A stretch of 14,888 bases of DNA from JBFMAE01 sp040756085 (GTDB taxonomy: Bacteria; Desulfobacterota; BSN033; UBA1163), in NCBI GenBank assembly GCA_040756085.1, contig JBFMAE010000258.1, positions 1 to 14,888 on the forward strand. Direction: 5' to 3'. The notes under the pieces were generated by a model. That model made no database searches. It worked only from the letters and a program-made list of their open reading frames with translations, and was not told the origin of the DNA. Of the stretch, positions 1 through 5,302 are shown piece by piece (position 1 is the stretch's first letter; every line of letters begins with the position of its first letter). A program made the translations under genes and the position numbers.

Positions 1-2
1 GT

Positions 3-104
3 GTCAGGGAAAAGACTCCAGAGGCTGAATTCCTCGAGAAAGTCTTGGGAATCATACTTGAGAGCAGGGGAGGGGAATCTGCCTATCTCTGTGGAAGAGG
101 GTAG
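3..104 (+). other. Possible 3' tail of a gene entering from the left edge
   Basis: The frame starting at base 3 is open from the window edge to a TAG at 102-104 and gives 33 residues rich in Glu, Leu and Lys, beginning VREKTPEAEFLEKVLGII. The composition looks protein-like. It stops just where the minus-strand intron remnant begins, as expected if the intron inserted next to or just after a gene. The stretch is too short to assign a family and could be chance. Bases 1-100 hold nothing else I can recognise. Confidence 0.2.
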
Positions 105-110
105 AGTAGA

Positions 111-189
111 GAGCTGGCGTAGTGGCAAAGGCTCTATCTCCAGCTCCCCCTCGTCAAACCGTACATTCGGCTTTCCCAAATAAGGCTTT
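111..189 (-). ncRNA. Group II intron domains V and VI
   Basis: Minus-strand bases 189-156 form a 34-nt domain V. The outer helix AAGCC pairs with GGTTT and includes the catalytic AGC opposite GTT. There is then one mismatch and a two-nucleotide bulge on the 3' strand, followed by a distal helix TTTGG with CCGAA closed by a GAAA-type loop. This is the canonical domain V length and layout. Downstream, GAGCTGG (146-140) pairs with CCAGCTC (117-111) to make a domain VI stem, followed by the pyrimidine-rich CTCTACTCTAC run often seen at the 3' end of bacterial group II introns. The catalytic core therefore looks better preserved than the reading frame. Confidence 0.7.
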
Positions 190-248
190 CCGATTATCTT
201 CTTCCAGTGGCTTTCGCAGTCTGAGTCCACGGAGCAGTCGTCGGTATC

Positions 249-504
249 TTGTATAACCCCAAGATACCTCTCTACTCCTCCCTCTCTCTCCTCGATAGCC
301 TCAAAGGTCAACCCATCTACCCCACTGGCCCCTTTGTTCGCCTTGACAAGCCGGTATGCGTGACTCAGCCTGCCTGCCGCAGGCAGGGATGTCTCGCCGA
401 TACACCTTGTCATAGAGGAGATAAAACCTGAAGTTCGGCTCCTGCTTGGCCTTCCGGTATAGTTTCCTCTGAAGTTCCCGGATTTTATCTGGAGTTTCCA
501 GCAT
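249..504 (-). pseudogene. ltrA: Group II intron reverse transcriptase/maturase, N-terminal remnant
   Basis: ATG at 504 follows a strong AGGAGG site and opens a frame beginning MLETPDKIRELQRKLYRKAK. It continues through QEPNFRFYLLYDKVYRRDI, the usual N-terminus of intron-encoded reverse transcriptases. The frame is then thrown out by exactly 19 bp (387-369). Removing those bases restores LSHAYRLVKANKGASGVDG and LTFEAIEEREGG, the conserved RT-0/RT-1 region with its KANKG-x-x-G-V-D-G signature. Similarity ends about 40 residues after the insertion, near base 249. The palm with the YADD catalytic site, the thumb and the maturase domain are all absent. It is a pseudogene twice over, by frameshift and by deletion. 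Confidence 0.8.
369..387. repeat. GC-rich 19-bp palindrome, copy 1
   Basis: CCTGCCTGCCGCAGGCAGG is a 9+1+9 perfect inverted repeat. It lies between the Ile and Leu codons of the reverse-transcriptase remnant and shifts its frame by one. The same unit in opposite orientation is found at 729-747, and a looser relative lies at 7446-7484. It behaves like a dispersed short palindromic element of the REP kind. Confidence 0.75.
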
Positions 505-728
505 CTCGCAACCTCCTCTTCTTCCCTCCTTCGGAAACTGATAAAAGCATTGCCCCTTCCCTCTCCCAAGGTTTTGCTCTCCTTGAGATCCAAACGGTAC
601 TATGGGCAACTCCGACTCCCTTGCAGACCGAGCGAAATTTCGTCACCTTATATTCACCCGTTGCTGTCCTGCACAGCATCTGCAAGGGTCTCCCGTGCTA
701 CCCCATATGGCTTCCCCTGCGTGTCACC

Positions 729-747
729 CCTGCCTGCGGCAGGCAGG
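729..747. repeat. GC-rich 19-bp palindrome, copy 2
   Basis: CCTGCCTGCGGCAGGCAGG is the exact reverse complement of the copy at 369-387. It lies in the 5' ribozyme region of the group II intron remnant, upstream of the reverse-transcriptase start. With copy 1, this element has entered the same dead intron twice. Confidence 0.75.
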
Positions 748-1036
748 CCTGCTACCCCGAGAGTCCATCTGTCGGTTCTGGCAGTTATCGTTAGGACAGA
801 TGTTCCAGCCTTCCCCTCCTGACAATAGAATCGGCAACTCCATTTCCATTTACGAGGCTACTTATAGGTTCGCTTCCGCTGCAACCCGCAGGTTTGCTCG
901 GCTCACTCTATGAGCCTTTGTCAGGGAACTTAGTGTCTCAGGTTACCCTTTACACCTCCCTCAAGCTACGTGGGCGAACTGCCGAATTCCCACGGCCAGA
1001 CTTTAACTGGCAAGTCATATGTTCTACACGGCATAC

Positions 1037-1263
1037 GGTCAGGTCTTGAAATGTGAATTAAAGTGGATGTGGGGTCATGTCTTAAATTATAAGATTCTCA
1101 ATCAAAGAGCGTCATCCATAAAAAAGTTTGCCCTGCTGTGGAGCGTAGCGCATAGGGTTGAGATTGAGGCGCAAAGCTCATTGGAAAAAACTCAAACTGA
1201 GGCTCCGGTGTCGCGCCTACACTATTCACAGTTAAAATGAATGGGGTCAAATTTTCAAAATTC
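1037..1263. repeat. Intergenic debris with repeated GGTCA-type motifs
   Basis: Three related strings occur here: GGTCAGGTCTTGAAATGTGA at 1037, GGGTCATGTCTTAAATTATA at 1072 and GGGGTCAAATTTTCAAAATT at 1243. From memory, sequences of this kind border REP-associated or IS200-like transposase genes in environmental bacteria, but no transposase is present. The interval 1030-1445 holds no convincing gene. Apart from these motifs it contains the first cassette repeat (1205-1299) and the vapBC promoter. Confidence 0.3.
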
Positions 1264-1299
1264 GATTTTCAGATTCTCCTGGCGAAACCTTCCGCGCTC
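1205..1299 (+). repeat. Cassette-flanking repeat, copy A
   Basis: Two blocks are shared with copy C at 2958-3095. The first is CCGGTGTC followed by CCTACACTATTCACA (1205-1230). The second is CCTGGCGAAACCTTCCG (1278 onward), also shared with copy B at 2209. The blocks are about 76 bp apart here and about 60 bp apart in copy C. Copy A lacks the right-hand part of the repeat. It lies upstream of the vapBC pair. Confidence 0.6.
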
Positions 1300-1385
1300 A
1301 AATAGAGATAAGAATGAGAATTGTTGGGGTCTCTGATCTCCCCTATTGCCAGAGATAAAGGGTGAAGGGCGAAATCCCTTAAAAT

Positions 1386-1430
1386 TTGACTTACACGTAA
1401 ATATGTGTAAAAATGTAATCGAAATCGATT
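1386..1430 (+). promoter_or_regulatory. Putative vapBC promoter and operator
   Basis: TTGACT (1386-1391) is a fair -35 element with an A-rich possible -10 about 17 bp downstream. An imperfect palindrome with arms TTACAC and GTGTAA (1391-1410) overlaps this promoter. A short perfect repeat, ATCGA-AA-TCGAT (1418-1429), lies between it and the ribosome-binding site. Ribbon-helix-helix antitoxins normally autoregulate by binding such palindromes, so the 1391-1410 repeat is the likely operator. Confidence 0.4.
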
Positions 1431-1445
1431 AACGGAGGGTAAGAC

Positions 1446-1688
1446 ATGGAAAAGCAAAATATCACCCTATCGCTGCCCAAGGATATATTGAAAAAAGGAA
1501 AATTGCTGGCTGCCAAGAAGGGAATTTCTTTAAATGAGATGGTTCGGGAACTGCTCCAGAAGGATGTGGAGAATGAGTTGGAGTATCAGACTTCTGCGGA
1601 ACGTGAGATAAAACGGATGAAGGAGGGGATGCGACTTGGCACCAAGGGAAAGATTTCTTGGAAGAGAGATCAATTACACCAGAGGTAA
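1446..1688 (+). CDS. vapB: Ribbon-helix-helix antitoxin (VapB-like)
   Basis: This 80-residue basic protein is probably the antitoxin and DNA-binding autorepressor of a toxin-antitoxin pair. Residues 4-11 (QNITLSLP) would form the beta strand that pairs in the dimer and enters the DNA groove. Two helices follow, DILKKGKLLAAKKG and SLNEMVRELLQKDV, with the usual turn at GISL. The charged C-terminal half (about 40-80) is the part that would wrap the toxin. ATG at 1446 is preceded by GGAGG at a suitable distance. The gene overlaps the PIN toxin by about 53 bp in another frame, so the two are probably translationally coupled. The family is clear from fold pattern and context; the exact antitoxin subfamily is not. 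Confidence 0.8.
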   Translation: MEKQNITLSLPKDILKKGKLLAAKKGISLNEMVRELLQKDVENELEYQTSAEREIKRMKEGMRLGTKGKISWKRDQLHQR

Positions 1689-2100
1689 GTTCTTCATTGA
1701 TACCAACATTTTAGTTTATGCTTATGATTCGAGTGCAGGTAAAAAATGGAAGGCCTCTTCAGAAATCGTTTCCATCCTATGGACACATCGTACCGGCATC
1801 CTCAGTACACAAGTACTCCAGGAACTCTTTGTAAGTTTAACCCAAAAAGTTAAGAATACGATTTTCCCTGAGACAGCAAGGGAGATTATCTCTTCCCTCC
1901 TCCATTGGCCCCTGGTTGTGAACGATGGGAAAAATATTCTTCGGGCCATCGATTTACAATTAAAATACCAATTTTCTTTTTGGGATAGTCTAATCCTTCA
2001 AGCTGCTATTATATCTAAGGCAGAGTTTCTTCTCTCGGAAGACTTCCGACACGAACAGGTTATAGAATCCGTTATTGTTTTGAACCCATTTTCGGAATAA
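1636..2100 (+). CDS. vapC: PIN-domain ribonuclease toxin (VapC-like)
   Basis: PIN-domain toxins are Mg-dependent ribonucleases that usually cleave tRNA or rRNA and are held inactive by the partner antitoxin. The four acidic residues are in place: D22 in FIDTNILVY, E63 in LQELF, D117 in FWDSLIL and D136 in LLSEDF. At 154 residues it is slightly longer than the usual 130-140 because of an N-terminal extension. No ATG lies before the FIDTN strand. TTG at 1636, nine bases after AGGAGG at 1621-1626, is the only well-placed start, and the upstream vapB stop then lies inside this gene. All catalytic positions are intact, so the module is probably functional. The RNA target cannot be read from the sequence. 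Confidence 0.85.
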   Translation: MAPRERFLGREINYTRGKFFIDTNILVYAYDSSAGKKWKASSEIVSILWTHRTGILSTQVLQELFVSLTQKVKNTIFPETAREIISSLLHWPLVVNDGKNILRAIDLQLKYQFSFWDSLILQAAIISKAEFLLSEDFRHEQVIESVIVLNPFSE

Positions 2101-2208
2101 AATAAGTTCAATATTGACAGAAATAATGAGAAGCAAGGCGCATAGAGCATAGTGACAGTAATTGGAGATGGGTTCTTATTTCCCAATAATGTTTATGGCC
2201 GAGATATC

Positions 2209-2290
2209 TCCGGCGAAACCTTCCGCGTCCTGAAGGAAAAGGAGGAAAGGCAGTACGGCGAATACCGCACCCACCGCCTCGTTTTGGGGA
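2209..2290 (+). repeat. Cassette-flanking repeat, copy B
   Basis: This copy shares GGCGAAACCTTCCG, then a GTCCT-AAGGAAAA block, and further on GGCGAATACCGC, with copy C at 3015-3095 over about 80 bp. It also shares the first 17 bp or so with copy A. It lies between the vapBC module and the next two-gene module. One frame through it is open from GTG at 2152 to TGA at 2310 (52 residues, including GETFRVLKEKEERQYGEYR). Most differences from copy C are synonymous third-base changes, which suggests a decayed coding sequence. Confidence 0.6.
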
Positions 2291-2418
2291 CATGGGATAA
2301 ATTGGCATGAGATTTGAGATAAAAAATGAAACGATTTTTAAGATTATGAATATATACAAGAGTTCAATATAGTATGGCAGAATGAAAAGCAGTATAATAT
2401 TAAAGCAAGGAATATTCA

Positions 2419-2736
2419 ATGACTACTAATGAGGAACCATTTTTAATAGCAAGAACACCTCTCAACGTTGAAGTCAGAACAACGACTGGATACTGGGATT
2501 ACCTTATCACGATGAAACATCCGGTAATGAAAGGCAAGGAGGATATGGTGAAAGCTGCCCTACAATTTCCAGATGAGATTAGACAGAGCAAGACCGATAA
2601 AGATGTTTTTCTTTATTATAAGCAGTTTGATAAACTATATTGTGTAGTTGTTAAACACATTGGCATGGAAGGCTTTTTGATTACTGCTTATCCAACCGAT
2701 AAGGTGAAGGAAGGAGATTCAATATGGACAAGGTAG
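2419..2736 (+). CDS. Small protein, possible nuclease-fold toxin-like partner
   Basis: This 105-residue protein contains an aromatic-rich core: TGYWDYLITMKHPVM, then a helix KEDMVKAALQFPDEI, strand-like DVFLYYKQFDKLYCVVVK, and the C-terminal GFLITAYPTDKVKEG. From memory this resembles small BECR/RelE-like or PBECR-type nuclease-fold proteins, in which a helix precedes beta strands and the chain ends in an ITAYPT strand. I cannot confirm the family without a search. AAGGA about eight bases before ATG supports the start. Its last 13 bases overlap the DUF2283 gene, a typical toxin-antitoxin spacing. A role as the toxin of that pair is inference. Confidence 0.6.
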   Translation: MTTNEEPFLIARTPLNVEVRTTTGYWDYLITMKHPVMKGKEDMVKAALQFPDEIRQSKTDKDVFLYYKQFDKLYCVVVKHIGMEGFLITAYPTDKVKEGDSIWTR

Positions 2737-2936
2737 TTGTTTACTATCATAAGGAGTCGGATACACTTGATATATGGTTCGGCAATCCCGAGGATGAATT
2801 CATGTGCGAAGAAGCGGGAGAAGGAATTATCCTGAAGAAAGATAAGAATGGGAAGACGATCGGAATTGAAAAACTTTATGTCAGCAAAACGGTCGGTATT
2901 GACAAGCCCCTGCCAGTGGAATTGGTAGTAGCTTAA
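2724..2936 (+). CDS. DUF2283 family protein, possible antitoxin partner
   Basis: This 70-residue acidic protein has the DUF2283 pattern. It opens with VVYYHKESDTLDIWFG (the family's D-x-L-x-I strand), then EEAGEGIILKKDKNGKTIGIE, and ends near LPVELVVA. Family members are small, of unknown biochemical role, and often sit beside small nuclease-like proteins. ATG at 2724 follows AAGGAG at 2711-2716 with ideal spacing and overlaps the end of the upstream gene. The overlap and opposite charge suggest a two-component module, with this as the neutralising partner. That function is inferred from position only. Confidence 0.72.
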   Translation: MDKVVVYYHKESDTLDIWFGNPEDEFMCEEAGEGIILKKDKNGKTIGIEKLYVSKTVGIDKPLPVELVVA

Positions 2937-2957
2937 GTTGGACTGCACAGTGAACTT

Positions 2958-3095
2958 CCGGTATCAGGTCTATACTATTCACAACTTTCTTACTTAAAAA
3001 TTGGCCAAGATTTCCCTGGCGAAACCTTCCGAGTCCTAAAGGAAAAATAAGAAAAACAATATGGCGAATACCGCCCAAGATGCTTGGTTTTGGAG
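2958..3095 (+). repeat. Cassette-flanking repeat, copy C
   Basis: The left block, CCGGTATC followed by TATACTATTCACA (2958-2983), matches copy A. The right block (3015-3095) matches copy B for about 80 bp. In the frame seen in copy B it reads GETFRVLKEK, a TAA stop, then EKQYGEYR. Copy C therefore joins the parts found separately in A and B and looks the most complete. The rest of the 2937-3346 gap holds AT-rich DNA with no recognisable gene and the promoter at 3290. Confidence 0.6.
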
Positions 3096-3289
3096 TTTAG
3101 AATTGGGATCGCCCATAAATAATTAAATATTGAAAGCGGGAATATAATATCAGAGGGTTTTGGCCGGAAAACAAGTAAATAAGAAATTAATCATGCCCCA
3201 TTTCTCTTTGGCCTCTCTCACTCTATAAAATGTCCAGGAATTTTTCTATCAAATCGTTGGATGGGGGAACTTCAAATTGATAAAAATAT

Positions 3290-3318
3290 TTGACATTCTT
3301 TTTACCGTATGATAATCA
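3290..3318 (+). promoter_or_regulatory. Sigma-70-type promoter for the lipoprotein operon
   Basis: TTGACA at 3290-3295 is a perfect -35. TAATCA at 3313-3318 follows after 17 bp, inside the AT-rich string TATGATAATCAT. It lies about 30 bp before the lipoprotein start and its strong AAGGAGG ribosome-binding site. Confidence 0.6.
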
Positions 3319-3346
3319 TTTTGAAAAAATTTGAAGGAGGAAACCT

Positions 3347-3934
3347 ATGTTAAATAAGATTAATTATTCCATCCTGTTTGGAGTCATCTTCATCGTTCTC
3401 CTTTCCTTTTTAAGTGGATGTGCAAAGCCACCCACCAAGGAAATGGAACAGGCAGAAAAGGCCATCACCGAGGCAACACAGAAAGAGGCAAACCTTTACG
3501 TACAGGACATCTTCACAAAAGCAGAGGATTCCCTGAAAAAGGCAAAAGACCTTATTAGTCAGAAGAAATATAAGGAGGCTAAAAAGGCAGCAGAGGAAGT
3601 GGCATCTCTTGCTCAACAGGCCATCTCTCAGGTGGAACCGAATAAGGCAAAGATGAAAATAGAGGTTGAGCAGATGATTCCAGACACCCAGAAGGCAATC
3701 GATGAACTGAAAACTCTGATTGCAAAATCGATCAAGAAAAAACCTCTTGAGGAACAGAAAGAGCTCCAAGGGATGATTGGAAAGTGGGAAATAGACATGG
3801 TCAACATCAAAAATATCTTACAGACTCAAAAAATATGGCTGGCATACGATGAATTAAAGACGATGAAAGAGCAAATCCTCGCTAAAAAAGAAGGGTTGAC
3901 TGCTTCAACTGATATAAAGACAGAGAAAAAATAG
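3347..3934 (+). CDS. Coiled-coil lipoprotein with DUF4398-like region
   Basis: This 195-residue predicted outer- or inner-membrane lipoprotein has a signal peptide of about 24 residues with hydrophobic core YSILFGVIFIVLLSFLSGC. The lipobox is LSGC and the mature N-terminus is Cys25. The mature protein is almost entirely helical. EAEKAITEATQKEANLY-type heptads through about residue 90, with AEDSLKKAKDLISQKKYKEA, resemble the DUF4398 helical repeat found in periplasmic lipoproteins. A second helical half spans about 100-180. It is followed after 26 bp by a membrane-anchored coiled-coil gene, so the two are probably co-transcribed from the 3290 promoter. A structural or envelope-spacing role is plausible, but no enzymatic motif is visible. 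Confidence 0.75.
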   Translation: MLNKINYSILFGVIFIVLLSFLSGCAKPPTKEMEQAEKAITEATQKEANLYVQDIFTKAEDSLKKAKDLISQKKYKEAKKAAEEVASLAQQAISQVEPNKAKMKIEVEQMIPDTQKAIDELKTLIAKSIKKKPLEEQKELQGMIGKWEIDMVNIKNILQTQKIWLAYDELKTMKEQILAKKEGLTASTDIKTEKK

Positions 3935-3960
3935 CGAAAAAGTCCGGGATTGGGGCTAAT

Positions 3961-4644
3961 ATGAAGACCGTTATAATTGTCATCATTTTGTTGATTGCTG
4001 CCATTGCAGGAGCTGGGTATTATGGCCTGCCAATCCTTATTGAAAAAGAGACCTCCGGACTTAAGTCTGAAATTCATGATGTGAAGGAGAGAATTCAAAA
4101 AATAGAGGATTTCATCAAAAAGGAGGAGGAAGCGAGAAAGGTGGGGCAATTACCTTCTGATGCGGATATCCAGAGAATCATCAAAACGGTGAATACACTT
4201 TTTTCAAAGGCGACCTCCCTCGAAGAATCTTTAAAAAGAGAATTTTCCTCGGTTCAAGAGACGGTAAAAAAACAAGGAACGGTCACCGAAGAGGCGTTAA
4301 AGAACCAAACCGAGACCATGGATAAATCCCTGAAGGAGATTCAATCCAGGATTCAGAAGATTATGTTCGATGCGGCCATGGCAACCGTCAGAGGCCACAT
4401 TTTAAAGGTTCAGGTTGAATTGAAATCCAAAAATTTAGGGACCGCAAAAACCGAACTTGATTTAATCCATCAAATATTCGAGAAGACAAAAATGGGGGCT
4501 TCTGATGAAGAAAAAAAGACCATTGAAGGACTCCAAGGAGCCCTTAAAAAAGCAAAAGATGAGATGGATATGAATCTACCTGCTGCCATTAACCGAATCG
4601 ATCTTTTATGGCATGAGATGGGCAAATTAATTAGAAAAGGTTGA
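3961..4644 (+). CDS. Membrane-anchored coiled-coil protein, unknown function
   Basis: This 227-residue protein has one N-terminal transmembrane segment (about residues 3-25, VIIVIILLIAAIAGAGYYG). A long helical, charged domain follows and contains coiled-coil heptads at about 30-50 (LKSEIHDVKERIQKIEDF) and 80-125. The C-terminal part, about 130-227, is helical and TPR-like in feel, including KSKNLGTAKTELDLIHQIFE. The protein probably faces the periplasm with the N-terminus inside. The ribosome-binding site is weak and the gap to the preceding lipoprotein gene is 26 bp, which suggests coupling in one operon. I do not recognise a named family. Confidence 0.7.
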   Translation: MKTVIIVIILLIAAIAGAGYYGLPILIEKETSGLKSEIHDVKERIQKIEDFIKKEEEARKVGQLPSDADIQRIIKTVNTLFSKATSLEESLKREFSSVQETVKKQGTVTEEALKNQTETMDKSLKEIQSRIQKIMFDAAMATVRGHILKVQVELKSKNLGTAKTELDLIHQIFEKTKMGASDEEKKTIEGLQGALKKAKDEMDMNLPAAINRIDLLWHEMGKLIRKG

Positions 4645-4718
4645 AAAGGTTTTTTTCTCCCAACTTCTTCTTTCGGGAAATTCTCTTTCGAAATTATAAT
4701 TTTTTAATATCTCGAAAT

Positions 4719-4733
4719 GTAGCAGAATGCTAC
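4719..4733. promoter_or_regulatory. Perfect inverted repeat, candidate enhancer-binding site
   Basis: GTAGCA-GAA-TGCTAC is a perfect 6+3+6 palindrome about 90 bp upstream of the sigma-54-type promoter at 4821. That is the normal range for the upstream activating site of a bacterial enhancer-binding protein. No enhancer-binding protein gene is in the window. Confidence 0.45.
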
Positions 4734-4758
4734 GGTTTGGGGTATCTTTCCTCAAACC
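4734..4758 (+). terminator. Possible terminator of the lipoprotein operon
   Basis: GGTTTGGGG (4734-4742) pairs with CCTCAAACC (4750-4758) over nine base pairs with one G-T pair and a seven-base loop. A T-rich run ending in TTTTTT follows at 4759-4776. It is about 90 bp past the last stop of the upstream operon. The T tract is interrupted, so the call is tentative. The 4645-4984 gap contains this hairpin and the regulatory sites listed here, and no gene. Confidence 0.35.
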
Positions 4759-4820
4759 TTTCTACTCTATTTTTTAGATTAATCCACATCATTCCTTGTT
4801 AATTTAAATAGTTAGGGATT

Positions 4821-4835
4821 TGGCATCATATTTGC
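4821..4835 (+). promoter_or_regulatory. Sigma-54-type promoter
   Basis: TGGCAT-CATAT-TTGC matches the -24/-12 consensus TGGCAC-N5-TTGC at all but one position. The invariant GG (4822-4823) and GC (4834-4835) are separated by exactly 10 bp. Transcription would start near 4847 and run into the coiled-coil protein (4985) and the baeRF gene (5303). A palindrome lies upstream at 4719 and another in the leader at 4878. Confidence 0.65.
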
Positions 4836-4877
4836 CCTCTTAAGGGTAATAAATAGAGGTTTGTTTTCTCGAATAGT

Positions 4878-4892
4878 GTGATTTCTAATCAC
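4878..4892. promoter_or_regulatory. Inverted repeat in the sigma-54 leader
   Basis: GTGAT-TTCTA-ATCAC is a perfect 5+5+5 inverted repeat about 30-45 bp downstream of the predicted start site. It resembles a CRP/FNR-class half-site pair, but with one base too many between the arms. It could be an operator for a second, repressing input; the regulator is unknown. Confidence 0.35.
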
Positions 4893-4984
4893 CCCCTTTT
4901 ACTTGCCGGTCTGGGAATAATGGATGAATTTTTAAGATGGGTCGAAAGGATGAGCCGCCATTTAAAAAATTGAGAGGTGAAAAT

Positions 4985-5278
4985 ATGGACATTAAAAAAG
5001 CTTACCAAGAAAAAATGGAGGCTCAATTGAGGGAATGGGCTGCCAAGATTGATGGATTGAAAGCGAAGGCTGATAAAGCCAAAGCGGAGGCCAAAATAAA
5101 ATATTATGGCCAGATTTTAGAGTTACGGATCAAGCAAGAAGTGGCACGACAGAAGTTGCACGAACTCAGGGAATCGGGAGATGAAGCCTGGGAGGAACTC
5201 AAAGTCGGGGTGGATAGGGCTTTGGGTGATCTGAAGGGGTCCTTGAATCGTGCAGTTTCCCGGTTCAAGAAAAAATAG
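4985..5278 (+). CDS. Small coiled-coil protein, sll1863-like stress protein
   Basis: This 97-residue, highly charged, all-helical cytoplasmic protein begins MDIKKAYQEKMEAQLREWAA. Long heptad stretches follow: KIDGLKAKADKAKAEAKIKY, then QILELRIKQEVARQKLHELR, and a C-terminal DEAWEELKVGVDRALGDLKG. The pattern resembles the cyanobacterial sll1863-type stress-response proteins, in which a short coiled coil carries W-A-A-K and S-G-D-E-A-W-E-x-L. I chose ATG 4985 because GAGAGGTGA lies just before it; an in-frame ATG at 4937 has no ribosome-binding site. It is the first gene after the sigma-54-type promoter and precedes the baeRF gene by 24 bp. The role is unknown; stress-inducible expression is inferred from the promoter. 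Confidence 0.72.
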   Translation: MDIKKAYQEKMEAQLREWAAKIDGLKAKADKAKAEAKIKYYGQILELRIKQEVARQKLHELRESGDEAWEELKVGVDRALGDLKGSLNRAVSRFKKK

Positions 5279-5302
5279 TCATACTGGAGGGGTAACCTTC
5301 CT

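Larger units (their letters stand above)
100..1029 (-). mobile_element. Degenerate group II intron, internally deleted
   Basis: Read on the minus strand, the order is that of a bacterial group II intron. A structured 5' ribozyme region (about 1029-510) is followed by the start of an intron-encoded reverse transcriptase (504-249), then domains V and VI (189-111). Nearly all of the reverse transcriptase is missing: the frame passes from its N-terminal region into sequence leading directly to domain V. A hairpin with CGTGGG/CCCACG arms lies near 970-994. Neither intron end can be fixed; GTGTAG at 1029 and GTGGGA at 993 are both candidate GUGYG-type 5' ends, and the 3' end lies somewhere near 98-110. 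The element cannot encode its own maturase, so any splicing would need one supplied in trans. Two GC-rich palindromes interrupt it. Confidence 0.72.

Noticed and set aside
2303..2317. Possible third sigma-54 promoter upstream of the nuclease-like gene
   Set aside because: TGGCAT-GAGAT-TTGA has the right spacing but lacks the GC at -12, which is nearly invariant. It also overlaps the end of the decayed repeat frame.
1..3100. CRISPR-like spacing of the repeats
   Set aside because: The repeat copies are only three, are unequal in length and are separated by whole genes. No regular spacers or cas genes are present.
3410..3769. Minus-strand Leu/Phe/Cys-rich frame
   Set aside because: It is the complement of the Lys/Glu-rich coiled-coil lipoprotein, whose codons give hydrophobic residues on the other strand.
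4937..4984. Longer N-terminus for the coiled-coil protein
   Set aside because: ATG 4937 has no ribosome-binding site, while ATG 4985 has GAGAGGTGA. The extra 16 residues do not continue the heptad pattern.
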